The translations under genes and the position numbers were made by a program. The notes under the pieces were generated by a model that saw only the letters and a program-made list of their open reading frames with translations, did not search any database and was not told where the DNA came from. A stretch of 64,000 nucleotides of DNA from Clostridium acidisoli DSM 12555 (lineage in GTDB: Bacteria > Bacillota > Clostridia > Clostridiales > Clostridiaceae): the NCBI RefSeq assembly GCF_900176305.1, contig NZ_FWXH01000002.1:62001-126000 (forward strand), given 5' to 3'. Positions within the stretch are counted from its first letter, which is position 1. Each line of letters begins with the position of its first letter. This document shows, piece after piece, positions 1 to 8,114 of the stretch.

Positions 1-1056
1 CAATTTTCAGGAATTGCCTTTGGTGTTACTTATATAATTTCAGCAATTTTTTCACCAATTTGGGGAAGTGCTGCTGACAAATTCGGACGTAAGCCAATGC
101 TTCTAAGAGCAAGCCTTGGTATGGCGATAGTTGTGTTCAGTATGGGTTTTGCACAAAATGTGTATGAGCTTATAGGACTAAGATTATTACAAGGTGCTAT
201 TACGGGTTATAGTACAGCATGTACAGCATTGATTGCCACTCAGACAGATAAGGATCATGCAGGGGAAGCCTTGGGTACACTATCAACAGCTAATATTGCA
301 GGTTCTTTACTTGGACCAATGATTGGAGGCTATATTGAAGAAAATTTTGGCCTTCAAAATGTATTTTTTATAACAGGTGCACTTCTGGTAATTACATTTA
401 TTACAACTGTTTTATTTGTAAAAGAATCTTTCACTCGTGAGGAGAAAAAGGTAATTAAAATAAAAGAATTATGGGACAAGGTGCCAGAAAAAAGCCTTAC
501 TATAACTATGTTTGTAACCTTTTTTGTATTAACTGTGGCATTATATTCTGTTGAACCGATCATAACAGTTTATATTACACAATTATCAAGTAATACAAGT
601 CATGTTGCATTGATTGCCGGAATGGCATTCTCAGCTTCAGGTCTTGCAAATATAATTGCTGCTCCAAGGCTTGGAAAACTTTCTGATAAAATTGGCGCAC
701 AGAAGGTTATGTTAGTTGCGCTTGTTATGGCGGCACTGATTTTTATACCACAAGCTTTTGTAAAAAATCCTTGGCAGTTAATGGCGCTTAGATTTTTATT
801 AGGATTAACAACTGCAGGACTTATTCCTTCTGTTAATATACTTATAAAGAAGATTACACCAAATTCTCTTACAGGTAGAGTTTTTGGACTTAATATGGCT
901 GCAGGTTACTTAGGCGTATTTGGGGGTGCAGTTTTAGGAGGACAAATTGCAGCATGGTTTGGCATTAGATATGTGTTTTTTATTACAAGTTTATTGCTAC
1001 TAATAAATGCAGTGTGGGTTTATTTTAATGTTTATAAAAAACTTAGTTTAAATTAA
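1..1056 (+). CDS. MFS drug/metabolite exporter, 5' end outside window
   Basis: The reading frame is open from base 1, so the start codon lies to the left of the window; at least 351 codons are present. The loop after the second membrane helix reads [13 protein letters not shown], the MFS motif A (G-x3-D-x2-GRK) that marks proton-coupled 12- or 14-helix exporters. About ten hydrophobic segments follow, with a basic central loop near base 450. The sequence resembles Bmr/YfmO-type multidrug exporters of Firmicutes, but the substrate cannot be read. The next gene starts 47 bp downstream without a terminator between, so the hydrolase may be co-transcribed. Confidence 0.85.
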   Translation, partial: QFSGIAFGVTYIISAIFSPIWGSAADKFGRKPMLLRASLGMAIVVFSMGFAQNVYELIGLRLLQGAITGYSTACTALIATQTDKDHAGEALGTLSTANIAGSLLGPMIGGYIEENFGLQNVFFITGALLVITFITTVLFVKESFTREEKKVIKIKELWDKVPEKSLTITMFVTFFVLTVALYSVEPIITVYITQLSSNTSHVALIAGMAFSASGLANIIAAPRLGKLSDKIGAQKVMLVALVMAALIFIPQAFVKNPWQLMALRFLLGLTTAGLIPSVNILIKKITPNSLTGRVFGLNMAAGYLGVFGGAVLGGQIAAWFGIRYVFFITSLLLLINAVWVYFNVYKKLSLN

Positions 1057-1103
1057 TAATTATCATACAAAAAATAAGAATAATTATAAAAGGAGAGAAT
1101 AAA

Positions 1104-1670
1104 ATGGAAAATTTAAAATTATCAAAAACAGCTCTTGTAGTTATAGACTTACAAAATGGAATTGTAAACATGGAGGGAAAACCTCATACTAGTGAAGAGA
1201 TTATAAAAAATGCAAGTAAATTAGCTAATGCATTTGCAGATAAGGATGCATTTGTAGTTCTTGTAAGAGTTTCTTTTACTGATGGAAAAGATATGTTAAG
1301 ACCAAATTTGGATTTGCAGCCTAAGCCAATGCAAATACCAGAAGGTTTTGATAGTATTGTGACTGAAATATCAAATACTAAAAACGCTCATATTATTACT
1401 AAAAGACAATGGGGAGCATTTTATGGAACTGATCTTGATTTACAGTTAAGACGCCGTGGAATTGATACTATTGTATTATGTGGTGTTTCTACAGGGATTG
1501 GTGTGGATACTACTGCAAGAGAAGCATTTCAACGTGGATATAATCAAATTTTTGTAGAAGATGCAATGACAGCGAAATCAAAAGAAGAACATGATTATGT
1601 TTGTAAGTATATCTTCCCTAGATTGGGTAAGCTTCGAACATGTGAAGAGGTAATTTCATCATTAAAATAG
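1104..1670 (+). CDS. Isochorismatase-family cysteine hydrolase
   Basis: This 188-residue protein has the three catalytic positions of the isochorismatase/nicotinamidase fold: Asp15 in VVIDLQNG, Lys100 in ITKRQWGAF, and Cys126 in [11 protein letters not shown]. The family hydrolyses amides, carbamoyl groups or isochorismate through a cysteine nucleophile; the actual substrate is unknown. It is a soluble cytoplasmic enzyme of normal family length. AAAGGAGAG lies 8 bases before the ATG. It is the last gene of the unit with the upstream MFS exporter and is followed by a strong terminator. A second family member lies at 36416-36940. Confidence 0.85.
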   Translation: MENLKLSKTALVVIDLQNGIVNMEGKPHTSEEIIKNASKLANAFADKDAFVVLVRVSFTDGKDMLRPNLDLQPKPMQIPEGFDSIVTEISNTKNAHIITKRQWGAFYGTDLDLQLRRRGIDTIVLCGVSTGIGVDTTAREAFQRGYNQIFVEDAMTAKSKEEHDYVCKYIFPRLGKLRTCEEVISSLK

Positions 1671-1697
1671 ATATCTATTCTGAAAGTGAAAATGTTA

Positions 1698-1725
1698 AAA
1701 ATGCTGCTGCGGTAGCATTTTTTTT
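1698..1725 (+). terminator. Rho-independent terminator after the hydrolase
   Basis: Arms AAAATGCT (1698-1705) and AGCATTTT (1714-1721) form an 8-bp stem that runs directly into a T tract. It closes the MFS-hydrolase unit and separates it from adhE. Confidence 0.8.
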
Positions 1726-1807
1726 GTTAATGCCACAGGTCCATAACTTTAAAAGTTAACCTAATGTCATTGAAACACAATATTTTTAAAAAATGTTTGT
1801 GAAAATT

Positions 1808-1836
1808 TTGACATTATGATAATGTTGGTATATAAT
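1808..1836 (+). promoter_or_regulatory. Consensus sigma-A promoter of adhE
   Basis: TTGACA (1808-1813), a 17-bp spacer, and TATAAT (1831-1836) match the vegetative consensus at every base. Transcription would start near 1843 and leave an untranslated leader of about 195 nt before adhE. No perfect Spo0A box (TGNCGAA) was seen by eye in the 1671-2038 gap. The leader is AT-rich and contains the Rex-like site listed separately. Confidence 0.75.
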
Positions 1837-1925
1837 GAAAACGTAGTCTTAATTAATAAAAAATATAATTAATGGAATATATTATAGTTTTTTATTGAAA
1901 ATAGGATATATTCGTCTGCTTATTA

Positions 1926-1943
1926 ATGTTAAATAATTATCAA
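1926..1943. promoter_or_regulatory. Candidate Rex operator in the adhE leader
   Basis: ATGTTAAATAATTATCAA matches the clostridial Rex consensus TTGTTAA-N4-TTAACAA at 12 of 14 fixed positions. Rex is an NADH-sensing repressor known to act on fermentation genes, including alcohol dehydrogenases, in this genus. The site lies about 90 bp downstream of the consensus promoter, where a bound repressor could block elongation. AT-rich DNA gives chance matches, so this is tentative. Confidence 0.35.
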
Positions 1944-2038
1944 TCATATAAATAGGTTTTCACTAAATGATATCTATACTTTATCTATAGACATTGTTTT
2001 TGGAATATAATAAATATTTATGAAGGAAGTGTGTATTT

Positions 2039-4618
2039 ATGAAAATTACAAAAACTGATGAGTTAGACATGAAATTAGAAAAAGTTAGAATTGCCCAGAA
2101 AAAATTTTCAACCTATTCTCAAGAGCAGGTTGATAAAATTTTTAGAGTAGCTGCAATGGCAGCAATTGACGCAAGAATACCACTTGCGAAACTTGCTGTA
2201 GAAGAAACTGGTATGGGACTTGTTGAGGACAAGGTTATAAAAAATCATTTTGCAGGTGAATATATTTATAATCAGTATAAAGATGAGAAGACTTGTGGTG
2301 TTATAGAAAAGAGTGAGCCTTATGGAATTACTAAAATAGCAGAGCCAATAGGCGTTATAGCAGCAATAATACCAACAACAAATCCGACATCAACCACAAT
2401 ATTTAAATCATTAATAGCTTTAAAAACAAGAAACGGAATAATTTTTTCACCTCATCCAAGAGCTAAAAAATCCACCATAACAGCAGCTAAAATAATACTT
2501 GATGCGGCCGTTAAAGCAGGGGCACCAGAAGGAATAATAGATTGGATAGAGGAGCCATCAATTGAATTAACTCAAATGTTGATGCAAAAATCAGATATAA
2601 CACTTGCTACAGGTGGACCGTCTATGGTTAAATCTGCTTATTCATCAGGAAAACCAGCAATAGGTGTTGGTCCAGGAAATACTCCAGTTATAATAGATGA
2701 TACTGCACACATAAAAATGGCTGTTAGTTCAATAATTCTTTCAAAAACTTATGATAATGGACTTATTTGTGCTTCAGAGCAATCTGTAATAGTTGCAAAC
2801 TCTATATACAATAAAGTTAAAAAAGAATTTGAAGAAAGAGGAGCCTATATAATTAAGAAAGATGAAATGGATAAAGTTAGAAACACTATATTCATAAATG
2901 GAAGCATAAATTCAAAAATAGTAGGGCAGTCTGCATATAAGATAGCTGAAATGTCTGGAATTAAAGTGCCTGAAACAACAAGGATTCTTATAGGAGAAGT
3001 AACTTCTTTAGGAGAAGAAGAACCTTTTGCACATGAAAAATTATCTCCAGTTTTGGCTATGTATGGAGCAAAAGATTTTAATGATGCTTTAGAGAAAGCT
3101 GTAACTCTTGTTAATCTAGGTGGACTTGGACATACTTCAGCAATATATGCAGACATAATAAAGGCAAAAGATAAGATAAATAAATTTAGTAATGCTATGA
3201 AAACTGTAAGAACTTTTGTAAATATACCTACAGCACAAGGTGCAAGTGGAGACTTATATAATTTTAAGATAGCTCCTTCCTTTACATTAGGTTGTGGTTT
3301 TTGGGGAGGAAATTCTGTATCAGAGAATGTAGGACCTAAACATTTGCTAAATATTAAAAGTGTAGCTGAGAGGAGAGAAAACATGCTTTGGTTTAGAGTA
3401 CCAGAAAAAGTTTATTTTAAATTTGGATGTCTTCAATTTGCACTAAGAGAATTGAAGACTTTAAATAAAAAGAAAGCATTTATAGTAACAGACAAAGTTC
3501 TTTACAATCTAGGATATGTGGATTCTATCACAAAAGTTCTTGAGGAAATAGGTGTTGACTTTAAAATATTCACAGAAGTAGAACCGGATCCAACTTTGGC
3601 TACAGCTAGAAAAGGTACTCAAGAAATGATGAATTTTAAACCGGATACAATAATATCTCTTGGTGGAGGCTCTGCAATGGATGCGGCTAAAATAATGTGG
3701 GTACTATATGAGCATCCAGAAGTAAAATTTGAAGACCTTGCCATGAGATTTATGGATATAAGAAAGAGAGCATATCATTTTCCAAAGCTTGGAGAAAAGG
3801 CTATGATGATTGCTGTTGCAACTTCTGCTGGTACAGGCTCAGAGGTTACTCCTTTTGCGGTAATAACGGATGAAAAAACAGGAGTAAAATATCCTTTAGC
3901 TGATTATGAATTAACTCCAGATATGGCAGTTGTTGATGCTGAATTAATGATGAATATGCCTAAAGGGCTTACAGCAGCATCTGGTATAGATGCATTGATT
4001 CATGGTATAGAAGCCTATACATCAGTACTTGCCTCAGAATTCACAAATGGATTAGCTTTAGAAGCTATAAGGCTAATATTTAAATATTTACCACTAGCAT
4101 ATTCTGAAGGTACAACAAATGAAAAGGCAAGAGAAAAAATGGCGCATGCTTCAACTATGGCAGGAATGGCATTTGCTAACGCATTTTTAGGAGTATGTCA
4201 TTCTATGGCACATAAGATGGGAGCTGAACATCACATAGCACATGGAATTGCTAATGCAGTATTAATTGAAGAAGTAATAAGATTCAATGCAGTGGATAAC
4301 CCAGTAAAACAAGCAGCATATCCTCAATATAAATATCCAAATGCTAAGTGGAGATATGGGAGAATAGCAGATTATTTACAATTAGGTGGTAAAACAGATG
4401 ATGAAAAGGTAGAACTTTTAATTAAGGCAATTCATGAATTAAAAGTAAAAATAAACGTTCCAATGACAATTAAAGAAGCAGGAGTTTCAGATACTAAGTT
4501 TTATGCTACACTTGATAAAATGTGTGAACTTGCTTTTGATGACCAATGTACAGGTGCTAATCCAAGATATCCATTAATAAGTGAAATTAAACAAATGTTT
4601 ATAAATTGTTTTGATTGA
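2039..4618 (+). CDS. adhE: Bifunctional CoA-acylating aldehyde / alcohol dehydrogenase
   Basis: The protein has 859 residues, the usual AdhE length. The N-terminal half is a CoA-acylating aldehyde dehydrogenase, with catalytic Cys244 in DNGLICASEQ and the PRAKKST region. The C-terminal half is an iron-type alcohol dehydrogenase, with the nucleotide motif GGGSAMDAAK and all four expected metal ligands: Asp651, His655, His721 and His735. It would reduce butyryl-CoA and acetyl-CoA to butanol and ethanol with NADH. AAGGAAG precedes the ATG. The N-terminal half resembles the solvent-operon AdhE of C. acetobutylicum, while the ADH half looks as intact as AdhE2. It is a monocistronic unit here, bounded by its own promoter and a 15-bp hairpin. 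Confidence 0.97.
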   Translation: MKITKTDELDMKLEKVRIAQKKFSTYSQEQVDKIFRVAAMAAIDARIPLAKLAVEETGMGLVEDKVIKNHFAGEYIYNQYKDEKTCGVIEKSEPYGITKIAEPIGVIAAIIPTTNPTSTTIFKSLIALKTRNGIIFSPHPRAKKSTITAAKIILDAAVKAGAPEGIIDWIEEPSIELTQMLMQKSDITLATGGPSMVKSAYSSGKPAIGVGPGNTPVIIDDTAHIKMAVSSIILSKTYDNGLICASEQSVIVANSIYNKVKKEFEERGAYIIKKDEMDKVRNTIFINGSINSKIVGQSAYKIAEMSGIKVPETTRILIGEVTSLGEEEPFAHEKLSPVLAMYGAKDFNDALEKAVTLVNLGGLGHTSAIYADIIKAKDKINKFSNAMKTVRTFVNIPTAQGASGDLYNFKIAPSFTLGCGFWGGNSVSENVGPKHLLNIKSVAERRENMLWFRVPEKVYFKFGCLQFALRELKTLNKKKAFIVTDKVLYNLGYVDSITKVLEEIGVDFKIFTEVEPDPTLATARKGTQEMMNFKPDTIISLGGGSAMDAAKIMWVLYEHPEVKFEDLAMRFMDIRKRAYHFPKLGEKAMMIAVATSAGTGSEVTPFAVITDEKTGVKYPLADYELTPDMAVVDAELMMNMPKGLTAASGIDALIHGIEAYTSVLASEFTNGLALEAIRLIFKYLPLAYSEGTTNEKAREKMAHASTMAGMAFANAFLGVCHSMAHKMGAEHHIAHGIANAVLIEEVIRFNAVDNPVKQAAYPQYKYPNAKWRYGRIADYLQLGGKTDDEKVELLIKAIHELKVKINVPMTIKEAGVSDTKFYATLDKMCELAFDDQCTGANPRYPLISEIKQMFINCFD

Positions 4619-4674
4619 TAAATTACAGTTATTAGATTATGAATAAAACCTTAAAAATTAGTATTTTATTTAAT

Positions 4675-4707
4675 ATAAGTCCATTGTTTTTGAAACAATG
4701 GACTTAT
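4675..4707 (+). terminator. Hairpin terminator after adhE
   Basis: A perfect 15-bp stem (4675-4689 with 4693-4707) closes on a 3-base loop (TTG). The tail TGCATTTGTTGCTTT is only moderately T-rich. This hairpin separates adhE from ctfA. Confidence 0.7.
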
Positions 4708-4771
4708 TGCATTTGTTGCTTTATTTGGTAACGTTTAATGTAGACATAAGTTATTTTCTTGAATATAAAGG

Positions 4772-4799
4772 TTGAATTTGAAATGTATGGTAGTAAAAT
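4772..4799 (+). promoter_or_regulatory. Possible promoter for ctfAB in the adhE-ctfA gap
   Basis: TTGAAT (4772-4777), a 16-bp spacer and TAAAAT (4794-4799) form the best promoter-like pair in the 262 bp between the adhE terminator and ctfA. The rest of the gap is AT-rich, and I see no operator or RNA structure in it. A separate ctfAB promoter is expected because a strong hairpin lies upstream. Confidence 0.35.
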
Positions 4800-4969
4800 A
4801 CTATGTGAGTTAGTAATATATGAATCTTACATGATTTTTTAACATCATATTATTAAAATTACTAAGTTTTATTAATTAGTAGTTCTAATGATTTAACTAC
4901 ATTTTATTAATATTAAATATATATTAACATTTTTGAAAGTTAATAAATAGTTAAAAAGAGGAGATTAAA

Positions 4970-5650
4970 ATGAATAAGGTAGTTAAATTTGAAGACTTAA
5001 AATTTATTTTTAAAGATGGAATGAGCATTATGATTGGTGGATTTTTAGATTGTGGAACACCAGATGGATTGATTGATATGCTGATAAAACTAAATGTAAG
5101 AAATCTAACGATTATAGGAAATGATACTGGTTTTCCGGATAGAGGTATTGGAAAGTTAATAGTAAATGGTCAGGTAAAAAAAGTTATTGCTTCTCATATT
5201 GGTACAAACCCTGAAACAGGAAGAAAAATAATCAATGGTGATATAGCCGTTGAACTCTCGCCTCAAGGAACATTAATTGAAAGGATACGTGCTGGTGGAG
5301 CAGGACTGGGCGGAGTATTAACTCAAACAGGTATAGGAACAGTTGTAGAAGATGGAAAGCAAAAGATAAAAATTAATGGTAAGGAATATTTATTAGAACT
5401 TCCAATAAAAGCAGATGTTGCTTTAGTAAAAGGAAGTGTAGTAGATGAATTTGGCAATGTTTGTTATAAAGGAACGACTAAGAATTTTAATCCTTATATA
5501 GCAATGGCAGGTAGAACTGTAATAGTTGAAGCAGAAAGAATAGTAAGATGTGATCAACTAGAATCAGAGTATGCAATGACCCCAGGAGTATTAGTAAATT
5601 ATATAGTGGAAGGAGGAACTTTAAATGATTGCAGATGCAAAGTTAGCTAA
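4970..5650 (+). CDS. ctfA: Acetoacetate:butyrate/acetate CoA-transferase, alpha subunit
   Basis: This 226-residue protein is the first subunit of the CoA transferase that moves CoA from acetoacetyl-CoA to acetate or butyrate. It re-assimilates acids and feeds acetone formation. It has the N-terminal glycine motif [11 protein letters not shown], the ELSPQGTL segment and the conserved KGTTKNFNP region of class I CoA transferases. GAGGAG lies just before the ATG. The frame runs about 8 codons past the usual end ([11 protein letters not shown]) and overlaps ctfB by 26 bases, so the two subunits are probably translationally coupled. Confidence 0.95.
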   Translation: MNKVVKFEDLKFIFKDGMSIMIGGFLDCGTPDGLIDMLIKLNVRNLTIIGNDTGFPDRGIGKLIVNGQVKKVIASHIGTNPETGRKIINGDIAVELSPQGTLIERIRAGGAGLGGVLTQTGIGTVVEDGKQKIKINGKEYLLELPIKADVALVKGSVVDEFGNVCYKGTTKNFNPYIAMAGRTVIVEAERIVRCDQLESEYAMTPGVLVNYIVEGGTLNDCRCKVS

Positions 5651-6290
5651 AGAAATTATAGCAAAACGAGTTGCTAAAGAACTAAAAGATGGGCAACTTG
5701 TAAATTTAGGAATAGGACTTCCAACTTTAGTTGCAAATTATATTCCCAAAGAATATCAAATTACCTTTCAATCAGAAAATGGAATTGTAGGAATGGGATC
5801 AATGCCAAAACCTGGTCATGAAGATTCAAATATAATAAATGCAGGTGGTCAATATGCAACAGTATTACCTGAAGGTGTTTTCTTTGATAGTTCCATATCA
5901 TTTTCACTAATAAGGGGAGGACATGTTGATACAACTGTACTTGGTGCATTAGAAGTAGATCAAGCTGGCAATTTAGCTAATTGGATTGTTCCTAAAAAAA
6001 TGATAGCAGGAATGGGCGGAGCTATGGATTTAGTAACTGGTGCAAAAACAGTAATTGTAGCAATGCAACATACGCGTAAAGGAAAACCTAAAATTCTAAA
6101 AAAATGTACACTTCCGCTTACAGCAAAAGGTCAAGTAAATTTAATTGTTACAGAACTTTGTGTAATAGAAGTAATATCTGATGGTTTAAAACTAAAAGAA
6201 ATAAACAAAAACACAACTATTGATGAAGTTAAGTCTTTAACGGATGCTGACTTAATTATTTCTGATAACGTTAAAATTATGGATATCTAA
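5625..6290 (+). CDS. ctfB: Acetoacetate:butyrate/acetate CoA-transferase, beta subunit
   Basis: This 221-residue second subunit carries the catalytic glutamate, Glu51, in the SENGIVGMG motif where the CoA thioester forms. The GMGGAMDLV motif follows near residue 125. Its ribosome binding site AAGGAGG lies inside the 3' end of ctfA, and the two frames overlap by 26 bases. Length and sequence match CtfB of solventogenic clostridia. The product acetoacetate would be decarboxylated by the adc product encoded on the other strand 4.3 kb away. Confidence 0.95.
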   Translation: MIADAKLAKEIIAKRVAKELKDGQLVNLGIGLPTLVANYIPKEYQITFQSENGIVGMGSMPKPGHEDSNIINAGGQYATVLPEGVFFDSSISFSLIRGGHVDTTVLGALEVDQAGNLANWIVPKKMIAGMGGAMDLVTGAKTVIVAMQHTRKGKPKILKKCTLPLTAKGQVNLIVTELCVIEVISDGLKLKEINKNTTIDEVKSLTDADLIISDNVKIMDI

Positions 6291-6418
6291 ACCTGTGTCG
6301 TAAAAAGTTAATATATAGAATTAATATTAGTAGATATATTGCAAGCATTATTGTGAGACAAATATATTATATAATTCATGTTTTTTATCACATAGTAGAT
6401 AAAAAGAACATAAAATTA

Positions 6419-6460
6419 GTCTGTCACACTAAAAAGTTAGTGCGACAGACATTCTTTTTA
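6419..6460 (+). terminator. Terminator after ctfB, left copy of a repeated hairpin
   Basis: Arms GTCTGTCACACTAA (6419-6432) and TTAGTGCGACAGAC (6437-6450) pair with one A-C mismatch; ATTCTTTTTATT follows. On the opposite strand the mismatch becomes a G-U wobble. The stem core CACACTAA...TTAGTGCGACAG recurs in the same orientation at 10521-10546 after adc, so the two hairpins flank the MFS/radical-SAM insert. Confidence 0.8.
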
Positions 6461-6536
6461 TTAGGCTAAAACTAACTTTATTTAACAAAAATTTGTGATA
6501 TATAAAATTGGGAATATAAACATTTGATAATAAAAT

Positions 6537-6565
6537 TTGACATTTGATACATATCGAAATATAAT
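6537..6565 (+). promoter_or_regulatory. Consensus promoter with an operator in its spacer
   Basis: TTGACA (6537-6542), a 17-bp spacer and TATAAT (6560-6565) form a perfect sigma-A promoter for the MFS exporter. The spacer is almost entirely the near-palindrome TTTGATACATATCGAA (6543-6558). A related palindrome, TTCGATGTATATCGAA, lies at 6743-6758 beside the ribosome binding site. A repressor bound in the spacer would exclude RNA polymerase. No regulator gene is adjacent, so the protein that binds is unknown. Confidence 0.75.
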
Positions 6566-6636
6566 CAATATAAAGAAAAATTATTAGAAGTGATTACTAT
6601 CAAAATTATAGACAACGTAAAAACTGGGGAATTTCT

Positions 6637-6695
6637 ATGGAGTGTGTCTACTTATCGAGGTGTTATATGAAAATATAGAGCATATAGGCTCTTTT
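6637..6695 (+). promoter_or_regulatory. Possible leader peptide and attenuator upstream of the exporter
   Basis: Within the ~200-nt leader a short ORF (6637-6678) encodes MECVYLSRCYMKI, with GGGGA six bases before its ATG. Its stop codon overlaps the 5' arm of a small hairpin, AGAGC (6677-6681) with GCTCT (6688-6692), followed by TTTATT. An upstream TATATG (6664-6669) can pair with CATATA (6681-6686), which would disrupt the hairpin. This is the arrangement of ribosome-mediated attenuation known for erm- and vmlR-type resistance genes. The 5-bp stem is weak, so the call is tentative. Confidence 0.35.
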
Positions 6696-6742
6696 ATTGT
6701 ATGGAAAGTACTCAAAGTTTATAAAATTTTTTAAAAATATAA

Positions 6743-6758
6743 TTCGATGTATATCGAA
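6743..6758. promoter_or_regulatory. Second operator copy next to the exporter RBS
   Basis: TTCGATGTATATCGAA is a palindrome with 6-bp arms (TTCGAT/ATCGAA). It shares 13 of 16 bases with the operator in the promoter spacer at 6543-6558. It ends about 5 bases before the AAAGGA ribosome binding site of the exporter gene. Confidence 0.55.
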
Positions 6759-6772
6759 CGAAAGGACTAATT

Positions 6773-8005
6773 ATGAAAAAATATAATTTGTTAAAAAACA
6801 AAAATTTTATGCTTCTATGGTGTGGACACAGTATATCAGGATTAGGTGATCAGGTATATTCTATTGCAATAATGTGGTATGTAATGCTCGTAACTGGGTC
6901 TACAATTCAAATGGGAATATCTTTAATTTTTACACAAGTACCAGTTTTAATTTTTAGCACTTTTGCTGGAGTAATCGCAGATAGAGCGAATAGAAAAAGA
7001 ATACTTATCATATGTGATGTGATAAGCAGTATACTTATAGGAAGTGTATTTATTATATCATTAAACAATAAATTATCAATATCTGCTATTTATATTATTT
7101 CATTTCTAACTTCGTCAACAGGAGCATTTTTTTCGCCTTCAATTTCAGCAGTTATACAATCTATAGTAAAAAGGGAAGACCTACCCAAAGCTAATTCAAT
7201 GAATAAAATCACATCATCTATATATGGAATGGTTGGTCCTTCAATTGCAGGAATCTTAATAGCACTAGTTGGCGTGAAAATTTTGTTTCTAATAAATAGT
7301 ATTTCCTTTCTAGTATCAGCTCTTTGTGAAGTTTTTGTAGCTGTGCCAATAGTTACAGCTGAAGATAAAACTATTGAAACTAATTTATTTAATAAGTTTT
7401 TAAAGGATGCAAAGGAAGGGTTCTTATACTGTAAAAAAATTAAAGTCATATTTTATTTTATGATTATAGCAGGTTGCATTGATAACTTTTTAACTGCTCC
7501 TTTAAATATATATATTCCAATATATTCATCAAAGATATTAAAGTTAAATAGTAGTGCCTATGGAATATTTATGGGGGTATTGGCTGTAGGAGGTATCTTT
7601 TCTTCTATTTTATTCCCATTTATAAGTAAGAAAGGTAATTTGTATCATAAACTTACAGCAGCAGTAATAGGTGAGGGGTTATTTATGATTACTTTTGGAT
7701 TAAGTAAAAACTTTGTTGAGGTATTAATTTCATTAGCATTAATAGGTTTTTCAAATGCAATGGCCAATATAAATTTAAATTTATTAATGCAATTATTAGT
7801 GCCAAATAGGATTATGGGAAGAGTCGGTAGTATATTTAATGTAATGGCGACAATTACAATTCCTCTTGGATATTTTGCTGGTGGAGTTGCATCTACAAAA
7901 TTTCCGCTTAGTCCGTTAATCTTATTATCTGGAGTTTTAGTAACAATTGCAGGTATATCTACAATAAAAATTACTTTTAAAGAAAGTGTTAAAATAAGTG
8001 CATAA
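6773..8005 (+). CDS. MFS exporter of the MefA/enterobactin-exporter type
   Basis: This 410-residue protein has about 12 hydrophobic segments and a motif-A-like loop, GVIADRANRKRIL. The start LLKNKNFMLLWCGHSISGLGDQVYSIAIMWYV is typical of the MFS_3 group that contains macrolide and siderophore exporters (quoted here in part as family features). AAAGGA precedes the ATG. It is the only transporter in the insert between ctfB and adc, and it converges on the radical SAM gene. By position it could export, or give immunity to, the product of the peptide gene; the leader also fits a drug-efflux role. Neither has direct support. Confidence 0.85.
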   Translation: MKKYNLLKNKNFMLLWCGHSISGLGDQVYSIAIMWYVMLVTGSTIQMGISLIFTQVPVLIFSTFAGVIADRANRKRILIICDVISSILIGSVFIISLNNKLSISAIYIISFLTSSTGAFFSPSISAVIQSIVKREDLPKANSMNKITSSIYGMVGPSIAGILIALVGVKILFLINSISFLVSALCEVFVAVPIVTAEDKTIETNLFNKFLKDAKEGFLYCKKIKVIFYFMIIAGCIDNFLTAPLNIYIPIYSSKILKLNSSAYGIFMGVLAVGGIFSSILFPFISKKGNLYHKLTAAVIGEGLFMITFGLSKNFVEVLISLALIGFSNAMANINLNLLMQLLVPNRIMGRVGSIFNVMATITIPLGYFAGGVASTKFPLSPLILLSGVLVTIAGISTIKITFKESVKISA

Positions 8006-8019
8006 TATGGCAGAAAGAT

Positions 8020-8079
8020 ATTGTATATGAATGTATATTACATTAGTATGGCATTAGGTGATATACATTTATATACAAT
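8020..8079. terminator. Inverted repeat between the convergent exporter and radical SAM genes
   Basis: Arms ATTGTATATGAATGTATAT (8020-8038) and ATATACATTTATATACAAT (8061-8079) pair over 19 bp with one G-T wobble around a 22-base loop. The stem is AT-rich and lacks a clear T tract. It sits exactly between two convergent stop codons (8005 and 8115), so a bidirectional terminator is the likely role. Confidence 0.5.
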
Positions 8080-8114
8080 TGTTATTAGCATAATAATACA
8101 ATGTTGATATTGCT

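Noticed and set aside
1671-2038. Spo0A boxes upstream of adhE
   Set aside because: No TGNCGAA or its complement was found in the gap; only TTCGTCT near 1909, which misses the last base and lies downstream of the promoter.
2845-3384. 179-codon antisense ORF inside adhE
   Set aside because: It lies wholly within adhE, has no ribosome binding site, and is a by-product of adhE codon use.
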